Assembly: GCF_000517065.1 (NCBI RefSeq)
Contig: NZ_KI912105.1
Location: 1,472,405-1,536,404 of the forward strand
DNA length: 64,000 nucleotides
Origin: Alkaliflexus imshenetskii DSM 15055
GTDB lineage: Bacteria; Bacteroidota; Bacteroidia; Bacteroidales; Marinilabiliaceae
Direction of reading: 5' to 3'
Shown here piece by piece: positions 29,647 to 38,658 of the stretch. The notes beneath the pieces were generated by a model, which was given only the letters and a program-made list of their open reading frames with translations, was not told the DNA's origin and searched no databases. Numbering within the stretch: the first letter of the stretch is position 1; each line of letters opens with the position of its first letter. The position numbers and the translations under genes are program-made.

Positions 29647-30987
29647 CTACGCTTTAGAACTTTTGGCGACTGCCGTTTTTTTGGCAGGTACCCGACGCTT
29701 GCGAAGTTTTTTAATTTCATCTTCCATCTTTTTAATTCGGGCATTTTTCTCCTCAAGCAGTACGGTAAGGTTTGCCAACTCTTTATCCAAATTGCTTTCA
29801 GGAACAGAGGCATTCAGGCGGATGGAAAAATCGCTCAATACATTCATGTAGTTTATAAATGCCTCATAAGGTGTTTCATAGGGATTGAAATACGCGTGTA
29901 CATCGCCATCTGAGAAAAACTTGGTACACATATAATAAAAGTGGTCACTACATTGCAGAAAATCCCAATCCTTCAGAATTTTCGAATCGCTACACTGTTT
30001 TATTTTAGGAAGCAGACTATACAGCTTGTTAAAGGCCTCCTGCTGCATTTCATTACCCAACCAAGCCGTTAGGTCGCGCTCCTCATCGGCCCAAGAGATA
30101 GGATGCGGCACACTTACCGGAGCTACTGGCTGCAACTTGGTTGCCACTTCGGATGGTGTGGAGAAAGAAAGTCCATGGTGCTTCAACACTTCAACAGGTA
30201 TACTTTCTAGGAAATCAAAAATGCCGGTACTTTTATCCTGATGCTCACCAAATGTTTCATAGTCCATGAAAAGGTTCACCACCTCCTCCCGTTGATCCAA
30301 TTTCACTATCCAGTTCACAAATTTGGTTGCAGTAAGCGGCCATTCGCACCACTGCCTGTTGCCAAAGCGGAAGGCGATGTCATCGCTAAGTTTGTAATTT
30401 TTCAGCAGCACTTTCAACCGTGGGTTGATGGCATTACAATAGAGAAAGTTGGGACTTTTCCACCCGAGTATGTGTTTGGCTCCTTCGGTAAGCATGGCCT
30501 TAAACCCCATATTGGCAATCATCTCACCCATTTGGTCGGAGTAGATTAGCTCCGTGTTTCTAAAAACAGAGGGCCTCACACCAAAATGAGACTCCACAAG
30601 CGACGCATGTGCCTCAACCTGTGAACGGAAAGCCTCCTCATCTTTCAGGGAAACCAATGAATGCGAATAGGTTTCTGATAAAAACTCTACATGGCCTGTA
30701 TCAGCCAAAGCCTTAAAACTCTCGAGTACTTCGGGTGCATAAAGTTTGAACTGTTCAATTGCCAGTCCTGAAATAGAGAATGACACTTTGAATTTCCCTT
30801 TGTGCGCCTTAAGCATTTTAAGCAGCAACTTGTTAGCCGGGAGGTAGCATTTTGATGCAACCTTGTTCATGATGCTTTCATTGGTATAATCATCATAATA
30901 ATAATGATCATTTCCTATGTCGAAAAAACGATATCTGCGAAACCTGAAGGGTTGATGTACCTGAAAATAGAAACAGATGGTTTTCAT
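29647..30987 (-). CDS. GH57 family alpha-amylase/glucanotransferase
   Basis: 446-residue glycoside hydrolase family 57 enzyme acting on alpha-glucans, probably cytosolic since no signal peptide is seen. It opens with the family motif FYFQVHQPFRF. The region VFRNTELIYSDQMGEM carries the expected catalytic glutamate, and LFMDYETFGEHQ the second acidic motif. The C-terminal ~50 residues form a predicted coiled coil (LDKELANLTVLLEEKNARIKKM) with a basic tail. Third gene of a debranching enzyme-GT4-GH57 set seen in other Bacteroidetes. Confidence 0.9.
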   Translation of the reverse strand: MKTICFYFQVHQPFRFRRYRFFDIGNDHYYYDDYTNESIMNKVASKCYLPANKLLLKMLKAHKGKFKVSFSISGLAIEQFKLYAPEVLESFKALADTGHVEFLSETYSHSLVSLKDEEAFRSQVEAHASLVESHFGVRPSVFRNTELIYSDQMGEMIANMGFKAMLTEGAKHILGWKSPNFLYCNAINPRLKVLLKNYKLSDDIAFRFGNRQWCEWPLTATKFVNWIVKLDQREEVVNLFMDYETFGEHQDKSTGIFDFLESIPVEVLKHHGLSFSTPSEVATKLQPVAPVSVPHPISWADEERDLTAWLGNEMQQEAFNKLYSLLPKIKQCSDSKILKDWDFLQCSDHFYYMCTKFFSDGDVHAYFNPYETPYEAFINYMNVLSDFSIRLNASVPESNLDKELANLTVLLEEKNARIKKMEDEIKKLRKRRVPAKKTAVAKSSKA

Positions 30988-31061
30988 ATTTTATGTTTTT
31001 GAAAGGGTCAATAATATGATGTAAAATAGTTAAAGCTATTTGATAAAATCATCGTTTGATA

Positions 31062-32360
31062 TTAGCAGGAACACCGTGAAATAGCCATATCATAGACTTT
31101 CTTCACATGCAAAGCCGAATTTTCCCACTTCAGGGAATCAACCTCTTTTTTTCCATGGCTCACAAACATTTCAGACATTCCGGGGTAGTTTAATGCGCCA
31201 TAAATGGCATCGGCCATGGCATCCACATCCCAGAAATTTGTTTTAATGGCATAGGTAAGAATCTCAGCCACACCCGATTGATGCGATATTAATACCGGCA
31301 CGTTGCTTTGCATGGCTTCGAGAGGGCTAATGCCAAACGGCTCAGAAACAGATGGCATCACATACAAATCGCTCATGGCAAGCATCTCGAACACGTCTTC
31401 GCCTCTCAGAAATCCGGTAAAATGAAACTTATCAGATATTTTTAACTGAGCTGCGCGCCGTATCATCTTCTCCATCATATCTCCACTACCGGCCATCACA
31501 AATCGCACATTGTCCATTTTGCGCAACACCCTATGAGCGGCCTCAATAAAATATTCAGGGCCTTTTTGCATTGTAATACGTCCCAAAAAGGTTACAATTT
31601 TCTCATTCACACCTTTTTTAAACTGTTTGCTTCGGATGGTCTCAACTGGCTCTACTGCGTTGTAAACTGTCACTACTTTATCGGCACTTATGCCATACTT
31701 TTCGATTACGATTTTGCGTGTGAGGTTACTAACGGTAATCACCATATCTGCCGCATCCATTCCTTTTTTCTCTATTTCGTACACAGCAGGGTTTACACTG
31801 CCACCACTTCTATCGAAATCGGTAGCATGTACGTGAACTACCAGTGGTTTGCCGGTAGCTTCTTTAGCAGCAATGCCGGCAGGATATGCCAGCCAGTCAT
31901 GTGCATGAATCAGGTCAAAAGCATAATCCTGAGCAATCACATTGGCTACCAGCGCGTAATCTCTGATTTCGCGCATCAGGCTGGCTCCATATTTACCTGA
32001 AAATTCCACTTTACCTTCCGAGTTTATATTGAGAGCCTCAATTTGCTTCGCTTTCTCTACTCTGGTCTGCTTCCAAAACTCCTCAGGATCCATATATGGA
32101 ATTAACCTTGAGCCTACTTCGATATAGTCGAGAGATTGATTTGAATACTTCAGCTCCAGCTGGCGATGCCTCACTGGTATCTGATTGGCACCCACCAGTC
32201 GCATGCCCGACTGGTCTTCGTCACCATAAGCCTTGGGTACAACGAACAGAACCTGAAGGCCGGGTATTTGCGATAATCCTCTGGTAAGGCCATAGCAGGC
32301 CGTTCCCAACCCTCCTGAAATATGGGGTGGAAACTCCCACCCAAACATAAGTACCCTCAT
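31062..32360 (-). CDS. GT4 family glycosyltransferase, glycogen/starch synthase-like
   Basis: 432-residue GT-B fold transferase. The N-terminus MLMFGWEFPPHISGGLG-like motif (here VLMFGWEFPPHISGGLGTA) resembles starch/glycogen synthases. The C-terminal half has GRITMQKGPEYFIEAA and the nucleotide-sugar E-x7-E motif SEPFGISPLEAMQ. It lies 3 bp downstream of the debranching enzyme and 74 bp upstream of GH57, so a role in alpha-glucan synthesis is likely. The acceptor and sugar donor cannot be read from the sequence. Confidence 0.87.
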   Translation of the reverse strand: MRVLMFGWEFPPHISGGLGTACYGLTRGLSQIPGLQVLFVVPKAYGDEDQSGMRLVGANQIPVRHRQLELKYSNQSLDYIEVGSRLIPYMDPEEFWKQTRVEKAKQIEALNINSEGKVEFSGKYGASLMREIRDYALVANVIAQDYAFDLIHAHDWLAYPAGIAAKEATGKPLVVHVHATDFDRSGGSVNPAVYEIEKKGMDAADMVITVSNLTRKIVIEKYGISADKVVTVYNAVEPVETIRSKQFKKGVNEKIVTFLGRITMQKGPEYFIEAAHRVLRKMDNVRFVMAGSGDMMEKMIRRAAQLKISDKFHFTGFLRGEDVFEMLAMSDLYVMPSVSEPFGISPLEAMQSNVPVLISHQSGVAEILTYAIKTNFWDVDAMADAIYGALNYPGMSEMFVSHGKKEVDSLKWENSALHVKKVYDMAISRCSC

Positions 32361-32363
32361 ATG

Positions 32364-34304
32364 CTAGTTGTATTTATCAATTAATTTAATAATGCGAATC
32401 ACAGCAGCCACGTTCCAGGCCATACTCACGGCACCTTTGCCAAGATGCGGCGGGTTTCCGTTGAAACACTCAGAAATGGTGCTTAAACAATGGTCACCCA
32501 TCTCTTCTTCGAAGCCTTCGAGCATTTTTTTCACAAACTGAATGCCGCCACGCTTATGAATGTTGAGATAACCTTCGGCAAAAAAAGCAGCCAGCCAAGG
32601 GAACACTGAGCCTTGATGCAGTGCTATATCCCTTTGGCTCTGATTTCCTTCCAGCACCCCTTTGTATTGGGGCGATGAGGGTGAGAGCGTCCGTAGCCCC
32701 ACAGATGTGAGCAACTCTTTTTTAACTACGTCCAGAACCATTTTCTGCTGCTCCACATCGAGTGGTGAATAGCGTAATGAGGCAGCCAGCACTTGATTTG
32801 GACGGATGGAGTCGTCGCGAAAATCACCATCGACATAATCATATAAGTATCCCCCTCGAGTATTCCAGAATAGTGATAAAAATGACGCTTTAACTTTCTC
32901 AAGCAACCCTATTGCATCGTCGGCCTCCTTGTGCTTCTTCTTTTTACCACACAAATCGGCATAATAGGCAAGTGCGTTATACCAAAGTGCGTTCACCTCC
33001 ACTGTAAAACCCGGGCGCCAGTTAACTGGCTGTCCATCTACCATGGCATCCATCCAAGTAAGAGGAACACCTTCCTGACGGGCATAAATCAGCCCTGAAT
33101 CATCGAGGCGAATCACTCCATTACTCAAACGCATGATATATTGAATAATCTCAACCATAACCTTTCCGTATCTGGAACAGACATCCAAATCGGGGTATAT
33201 TTTCTCAATTTCCTGAACGGTATGAAAAAACCACAATGGCACATCCACATCTTTGATACCTGAGCGCAGGTCGCTATCAGTCCTGGCAATATACAAGCGA
33301 CGAATGTCCTCAATGGCCTGATCCAAAATCTGCATATAGGTTTCCTTATCTTCCTGATAAGCCATTAGACCCGGCAAAGATACCAGCGTATCGCGCAACC
33401 GCTCATTATACCAGTGATAACCAGCCACCAGCTTAACTCCGTCGCCTCTGCGCTGAATAAACTGTTGGGCAGAGTTTAAAAGATTGTTCAGCAAGGTATC
33501 ACGAGGAATACGCTTATTGCTTTCACGCGTAAACTTCGCCTTTAATCCATTAGGTTTAACTTCAGAGGTAGAAGCAGAAAAGATAATTGTATCGCCTTTT
33601 TTAATATCAAGCTCAAAGTATCCGGGAACAAAAAGATCTTCGGCATAAGGATACCCCCGTTGCTGTTCTTTTATATATTCAATTCCGCGGTACCAGTCTG
33701 GCACAGCAATAAACTCATTCTCATTACTCACTTGAAGATGCAAGTGTGGAAACCCTTCATACATCTGAATTTTAATGCCTTTGTCAACTGTTTCGTATCT
33801 GGTGTTTGCCACCATATTCTGGTGAGTTAACTCATGTATGCTGCGAAAAGCAAGAAAAGGCTTAAAGCGTATTTTGGTAGGCGAGTGCGCTTCCTCAAGG
33901 GTCACCTTTATTAAAAGTTGCTCCTCGGTTTCAACAAGCATCTGTTCAGATGAGAGCACCATGCCACCAACCCGGTACACCCGTCGGGGGCTTACATCCA
34001 TCTCAAAGTCAGTCAAATACTTATGCCCTTTAGGCTCATAATGACTTCCCTGGTATTTATGTATCCCCAAATTGAAGACTTGCTGATGCTGTACCAGAGA
34101 AATGTCGAGTGAAGAAAGAAGCACAAACCGTCCCCCATTAAAGTGGTCGATGGGACAAACCAGGGCACCGTGATACTTCCGCGTATTGCAACCAATGATT
34201 GTAGTACTGGAATAAGAACCGGCTCTGTTGGTCCGAAGCACTTCCCTATAGAGAGCGTATTCCAGGTTCACAAGTTTGGATTTGTCAAGGTTTAGATAAG
34301 TCAT
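32364..34304 (-). CDS. Glycogen debranching enzyme (amylo-alpha-1,6-glucosidase type)
   Basis: Predicted to hydrolyse alpha-1,6 branch points of glycogen, 646 residues. The N-terminal beta-rich domain starts at LVNLEYALYREVLRTNRAGSYSSTT. The (alpha/alpha)6 C-terminal catalytic domain carries AGYHWYNERLRDTLVSLPGL and EVNALWYNALAYY. ATG 34304 (MTYLNLDKS) is chosen over the frame to 34361, which would run through an inverted repeat. First gene of the debranching-GT4-GH57 operon. Confidence 0.92.
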   Translation of the reverse strand: MTYLNLDKSKLVNLEYALYREVLRTNRAGSYSSTTIIGCNTRKYHGALVCPIDHFNGGRFVLLSSLDISLVQHQQVFNLGIHKYQGSHYEPKGHKYLTDFEMDVSPRRVYRVGGMVLSSEQMLVETEEQLLIKVTLEEAHSPTKIRFKPFLAFRSIHELTHQNMVANTRYETVDKGIKIQMYEGFPHLHLQVSNENEFIAVPDWYRGIEYIKEQQRGYPYAEDLFVPGYFELDIKKGDTIIFSASTSEVKPNGLKAKFTRESNKRIPRDTLLNNLLNSAQQFIQRRGDGVKLVAGYHWYNERLRDTLVSLPGLMAYQEDKETYMQILDQAIEDIRRLYIARTDSDLRSGIKDVDVPLWFFHTVQEIEKIYPDLDVCSRYGKVMVEIIQYIMRLSNGVIRLDDSGLIYARQEGVPLTWMDAMVDGQPVNWRPGFTVEVNALWYNALAYYADLCGKKKKHKEADDAIGLLEKVKASFLSLFWNTRGGYLYDYVDGDFRDDSIRPNQVLAASLRYSPLDVEQQKMVLDVVKKELLTSVGLRTLSPSSPQYKGVLEGNQSQRDIALHQGSVFPWLAAFFAEGYLNIHKRGGIQFVKKMLEGFEEEMGDHCLSTISECFNGNPPHLGKGAVSMAWNVAAVIRIIKLIDKYN

Positions 34305-34633
34305 AATTTCTATGTTGAAAAATAATGATGTTTGCGATAAATAAAAACAATTCATTGCCAAGCGGGATTTGGCAATGATATATGTTCATCAGACATCGAA
34401 CAAAATAAGCATTAGGAATCCTTCTGTTTTACTACAATATTAATTGCTTTTAGATGCTTTTAAATTAGTGATTTCTAATCTCAAACACAAGTGAAAAACA
34501 ACTAAATAATGTGAATCATAAAAAACATAACATTAACACACATCTGAAAAAGCCGGATGGCAGAACAAACTACGGGTAGCGCAAACGGTGTAAAACTGAA
34601 AAAGCGATTAGACCTTCTGGCCATATAGAGGCA
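34305..34633. other. 329-bp region upstream of the debranching enzyme
   Basis: No gene. It contains the perfect inverted repeat at 34352-34378 and otherwise A/T-rich sequence. No TAnnTTTG box was found here for the minus strand. Confidence 0.45.
34352..34378. promoter_or_regulatory. Perfect 10-bp inverted repeat upstream of the glycogen operon
   Basis: TCATTGCCAA (34352-34361) and TTGGCAATGA (34369-34378) with a 7-nt spacer. It is 48 bp before the debranching enzyme ATG. It may be an operator. On the minus strand it is also followed by TTGTTTTTATTT and so could instead end the upstream GSCFA transcript. Confidence 0.45.
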
Positions 34634-35632
34634 TTAAAAATCACTTAGTGCCTCTTGAAAAAAGACACTATCCTGCTCAAGAAGTGCAGAGGGATAGCGT
34701 TGAGCCAATGACTGCGTCAACTCCAGCATTTGTTGGAGAAACAATTTGTGAGCAGGCAAATTATGTCCGGAGGGACGATGATTACGGGCACGAATGATTT
34801 TATCCACTTCACGACAAAACAGCCTGGCCTGTTCAGAAAAATGGCTCTCAGTGAACCTGCGCCAGATGTATTCCACAGCCTGACTGTTGGGCTGGAGCAT
34901 TTCAGGGTCGTAAAAACGATAGTCGCGCAGTTCATCGAGCACAATTTCGTATGCCGGAAAGTACCATACCTTTTCAAACAATGTCGCCAGTTTATGAATT
35001 GCCAGTAGCAGCGTAGCCTTGCTCACCTGATTACCATGCGCGCCATCGCGCCAATGGCGCACAGGACTCACGGTAAACACTACATTCAACATTGGATTAA
35101 AAACCCTGAGTTGTACCATCAACTCCTTCCACTCATCCACTATCTCATCCACATTTAACAGATAGCGGTTAAACAAACTATCGGGAAACTTATGACAATT
35201 GGCAACCACTTTATCGCCCTCACGCAGCGCATAAACATTGGCAGTACCAAAAGTAACAAACAAAAAACCGGCACTTTTCAGGAATTTATGTGCGTAATCG
35301 GTGGCTTTATTGATTGAGCTAACCACACACTCAGGATCGGGATTACTGAAGCTGCCATGATGATTAAAACTATGCCACAAGCCGTTTAAATTAACCAGTT
35401 CAGACTCCTTTACTGTCCGGATATTCATAATGCCTTGAAAAGCCATGGATATTGACATAGGATTGTAAAGCACGCCGTAGGGGTTAATAAGGGCAGGAAA
35501 TCGGTTGCCGGCCAAATACTGCCCAATGTTACTTGCAAAGCAAGAACCCATAAACATCACCCCCGAGTCGACCTCAATAAGGCTTTCGGCTTTTTCAACC
35601 TTTACGATGGTTCTAAATAGCTCTTTGTCCAT
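34634..35632 (-). CDS. GSCFA domain-containing protein
   Basis: 332 residues, family defined by the N-terminal GSCFA motif (here MFMGSCFASNIGQYL at about 27-41). The domain is SGNH-hydrolase-like; LFVTFGTANVY and FTVSPVRHWRDG correspond to later conserved blocks. The biochemical role is not established; esterase activity is suggested only by the fold. 14 bp downstream of the alpha/beta hydrolase start region, so the pair is probably one operon. Confidence 0.9.
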   Translation of the reverse strand: MDKELFRTIVKVEKAESLIEVDSGVMFMGSCFASNIGQYLAGNRFPALINPYGVLYNPMSISMAFQGIMNIRTVKESELVNLNGLWHSFNHHGSFSNPDPECVVSSINKATDYAHKFLKSAGFLFVTFGTANVYALREGDKVVANCHKFPDSLFNRYLLNVDEIVDEWKELMVQLRVFNPMLNVVFTVSPVRHWRDGAHGNQVSKATLLLAIHKLATLFEKVWYFPAYEIVLDELRDYRFYDPEMLQPNSQAVEYIWRRFTESHFSEQARLFCREVDKIIRARNHRPSGHNLPAHKLFLQQMLELTQSLAQRYPSALLEQDSVFFQEALSDF

Positions 35633-35646
35633 GGTTTAGGTTTAGA

Positions 35647-36489
35647 TTATCGGGGGAGTTTGGATCTGATGAAATCAAGTATATCCTGAAACACCTCATC
35701 GGCTACAGGCTCATTGTGCAACTCATGCAGCGCTCCACCATAGAGCTTCATCTTAAATAGTTCCGGATTGTTTTGATAGAATGCTTCAGTAGCCTCTGGC
35801 TTCGTAATTTGATCCTTATCACCATGCAACAGGAACAATGGAATGCGCACCGGAACACGAAAAGAGGTTACTTCAGAAGCGCTTTTATCAATCTCATTAA
35901 ACATTCGAAGGGTGATTTTTCCATGCATAAGCGGATCGTTGTCAGCCTCCTCCACACGTTTTGGAAGACTCGACATTTGATTTGATTTTAACCCGGTTGA
36001 TAGCGATATATCTGAGAAAACCCCATCCATCCATAAGCCAATCTTACGCAAAAAAGGACGTGGCGGCTTAACCAACTCGAGCCATGGCGAAGTAATAATG
36101 GCACCAGCAAAATCCTGTCGGCGCCGCATCAAAAAGCTAAGTGCAAGATTTCCACCCATACTATGGCCGTAGATGAATCCGGGGATATCACCAAAATTTC
36201 GCTTACACCGGCGAACAAGCGCGCCAATATCGTCGAGCAGTTCGCCAATGTGACCGGCATGACCACGTTGACCTTCGGACTCTCCATGTCCTCGATAATC
36301 AAGGGCATAAACCATAATTCCCTGTCTGCAAAAACGGCGCGCCCATGCATCATACCTTCCGGAATGCTCTCCAATCCCATGTATGAGACAAATAGTAGCC
36401 AACGGCGACGTATCGGGCTTCCAGAAACGTCCCCTTAGTATGGTCCCATCGGTTGAGACCAAATTAAACTGTTGATGATTTACCCCCAT
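35647..36489 (-). CDS. Alpha/beta hydrolase, monoglyceride lipase/lysophospholipase type
   Basis: 280-residue serine hydrolase. The oxyanion region is CLIHGIGEHSGRYD, the nucleophile elbow is GHSMGGN, and the catalytic Asp and His are in LLHGDKDQIT and GGALHELHNEP. This Hydrolase_4 pattern fits lysophospholipase or monoacylglycerol lipase; the natural substrate is unknown. ATG 36489 is used because a -7 box covers the alternative start at 36528. Confidence 0.9.
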   Translation of the reverse strand: MGVNHQQFNLVSTDGTILRGRFWKPDTSPLATICLIHGIGEHSGRYDAWARRFCRQGIMVYALDYRGHGESEGQRGHAGHIGELLDDIGALVRRCKRNFGDIPGFIYGHSMGGNLALSFLMRRRQDFAGAIITSPWLELVKPPRPFLRKIGLWMDGVFSDISLSTGLKSNQMSSLPKRVEEADNDPLMHGKITLRMFNEIDKSASEVTSFRVPVRIPLFLLHGDKDQITKPEATEAFYQNNPELFKMKLYGGALHELHNEPVADEVFQDILDFIRSKLPR

Positions 36490-36525
36490 TTTTCTCAAAT
36501 AAAAATATTTGAACTGCGGCTTACA

Positions 36526-36533
36526 CAAATCTA
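36526..36533 (-). promoter_or_regulatory. -7 box for the hydrolase-GSCFA pair (TAGATTTG, minus strand)
   Basis: The plus strand reads CAAATCTA, 37 bp upstream of ATG 36489. No TTG at the standard distance. Confidence 0.4.
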
Positions 36534-36697
36534 AATAATTTAACTCAATGATGATGCGGTATGGGTATATAATTACGTGTAATCACACGAGAATTTACAG
36601 CCATATCACAAGCTCATAAAATCATTAAACAACCAAACATTGCTCCAACGTTTGTCATTTAACCCGTCACAAAAACGATTCTCTGAAAAATTATTGT

Positions 36698-37636
36698 CTA
36701 TGAGGATTTTACGAACATCAAATTCCGCATCAAACCGGAATATTTTGCTCTTTTAATTGGCGAGCCCCTAAAGAGTATCGAAAAATAGTCGGGAGTGAGT
36801 TGCTGCCATTTCTCAGAATCCATATCCAACAGTGCTTTTGAAGGCATAAAATCAGGCTCCGAGGTGCTTTTAGCCTTTCTGTTCCATGGGCAAACCTCCT
36901 GACAGATATCGCAACCAAACACCCATCCAGCCATCATACCTTTAAATTCGCTGGGAATTTCACCTTTGTTCTCGATGGTGAGATAAGAAATACAACGGTT
37001 AGCGTCAACCTGCCGTCCTTCAATTATTGCATGTGTGGGACAAGAATCCACACAACGGGTACATCCGCCACAGCCATCATTTTGAGTTTGCTGGTTGTAG
37101 GGTAATTCCAAATTGATGATTAGTTCAGCGATGAAGACATAGGAACCCATCTTACGGTGTATCAGCAAGCTGTTTTTACCAATCCAGCCCAAGCCGGCAT
37201 TTGCGGCAATCGATCTTTCAAGTACCGGTGCTGAATCCACAAAGCCTCGTCCGATTAGCCCGGGCTCAATATTGGCGCGAATAAAATCAAACAGATTTGT
37301 GAGTTTGGTGCGAATTAAATCATGATAATCCTTACCATAGGCATAACGAGAAATTTTTGGTTCATTTCGCGACAGCTTATCATCTGCCGGGTAGTAGTTC
37401 TTGAGTAAAGTAACAACTGAACATGCCCCCTCCACCAGAAGTGCAGGATTGAGTCGCTTCTCAAAATGATTGGCCATATACCCCATTCCGGCGTTGTGAC
37501 CGTTGTCGAGCCATTTTTTTAGTCGCTCCCTATCCTCTACCAGCTCCTGTGCCGGAGAAAAACCCACATCATCAAAGCCCAACCTCAACGCCTCTTCGTG
37601 GATTAAACGCCCATATTGTTCTTTAATGAGGTGCAT
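36698..37636 (-). CDS. queG: Epoxyqueuosine reductase
   Basis: Cobalamin and Fe-S dependent enzyme that reduces epoxyqueuosine to queuosine in the tRNA wobble position. 312 residues. Two 4Fe-4S sets are visible: CGGCTRCVDSCPTHAI and CDICQEVCPWN. The N-terminal substrate/cobalamin region includes GYMANHFEKRLNP and RYAYGKDYHD. It lies 27 bp downstream of sufT and the suf cluster, which supplies Fe-S centres. Confidence 0.96.
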   Translation of the reverse strand: MHLIKEQYGRLIHEEALRLGFDDVGFSPAQELVEDRERLKKWLDNGHNAGMGYMANHFEKRLNPALLVEGACSVVTLLKNYYPADDKLSRNEPKISRYAYGKDYHDLIRTKLTNLFDFIRANIEPGLIGRGFVDSAPVLERSIAANAGLGWIGKNSLLIHRKMGSYVFIAELIINLELPYNQQTQNDGCGGCTRCVDSCPTHAIIEGRQVDANRCISYLTIENKGEIPSEFKGMMAGWVFGCDICQEVCPWNRKAKSTSEPDFMPSKALLDMDSEKWQQLTPDYFSILFRGSPIKRAKYSGLMRNLMFVKSS

Positions 37637-37663
37637 GGCCGGGTGAATGTCAAGATAAAAAGA

Positions 37664-37981
37664 CTACAACAAGCCTAACTCCAGAAGCGCTTCGTCTGAA
37701 AGCATGTCGCGGCTCCAGGGCGGGTCAAAAGTCATGTTGACTTCGGCCTCAGTAACTCCAGGCACACCGGCTACCACATCGCGCACCTCCTCAGGCAGAG
37801 ATTCAGCCACGGGGCAGTTGGGCGAAGTAAGCGTCATCACCACGCGAACTTTTCCTCCCTCCTCCACATTGACTTCGTAAATCAAGCCCAAATCGTATAT
37901 ATTGACCGGAATCTCAGGATCATAAACTGTTTTAAGTGCGTTTACAATCTCCATCTCCATACTCAGAAATTCGTTGCTCAT
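37664..37981 (-). CDS. sufT: SufT-like Fe-S assembly protein (DUF59/MIP18 family)
   Basis: 105-residue protein with the DUF59 core YDPEIPVNIYDLGLIYEV and TSPNCPVAESLPEEV containing the conserved Cys. Family members assist Fe-S cluster maturation. It follows sufE at 162 bp in the same orientation and precedes queG. The symbol is based on context and family; phenylacetate PaaD is another DUF59 protein, but no paa genes are nearby. Confidence 0.9.
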   Translation of the reverse strand: MSNEFLSMEMEIVNALKTVYDPEIPVNIYDLGLIYEVNVEEGGKVRVVMTLTSPNCPVAESLPEEVRDVVAGVPGVTEAEVNMTFDPPWSRDMLSDEALLELGLL

Positions 37982-38143
37982 ATTATTGTTATTTGACCGA
38001 TTATTAGAATGATGCTACCTACAATGGTATCACATAAAACCCCAATTGGCAAAAGTTGTTTACTTCGTTATGAAACTTCAGTTTTCCCCACATGAGCTCT
38101 AAAGAATCAATGCCAACAAAATATGATATGCCTGGTGTACCGG

Positions 38144-38572
38144 TTAATTTTTCTCCATCTTAGTTTTGTATGCCAGAGCATACATCCGCATCTGTTTTAT
38201 CATGGCTACCAAACCGTTGGAGCGTGTGGGTGAGAGATGTTCTTTAAGGCCGATTTTATCAACAAAGAAAAGATCCGCATTCAGTATTTCATCGGGAGGT
38301 CGGTTATCCAACACACGAATAAGTAGGGCAACTATTCCCTTCACAATAATGGCATCGCTGTCAGCCATAAAACGAATATTTCCTTCTTCTAACCACGCGT
38401 GTAGCCATACTTTACTTTGGCATCCTTCAATCAGGTTTTGATCAACACGGTGTGCTTCTTCAAAATCAACAAGTTCGTTACCAAGTTCAATCAGCAGCGA
38501 ATAGCGATCCATCCAATCGGTAAGCATGGAAAACTCTTCCACTATTTCGTCCTGTAGTTCCTTAATGGTCAT
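38144..38572 (-). CDS. sufE: Cysteine desulfuration protein SufE
   Basis: 142-residue sulfur acceptor that takes persulfide from SufS and passes it to SufBCD. The active Cys51 lies in EGCQSKVW. 86 bp downstream of sufS, in the usual partner position. Confidence 0.96.
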   Translation of the reverse strand: MTIKELQDEIVEEFSMLTDWMDRYSLLIELGNELVDFEEAHRVDQNLIEGCQSKVWLHAWLEEGNIRFMADSDAIIVKGIVALLIRVLDNRPPDEILNADLFFVDKIGLKEHLSPTRSNGLVAMIKQMRMYALAYKTKMEKN

Positions 38573-38658
38573 TTGTCTAAAAATTATTTACTGGCTGAGA
38601 ATTGCTCCATCTCCTCCACACTGTTAAAAGATTGGCAAATTTCACCATTTTTCGACCT

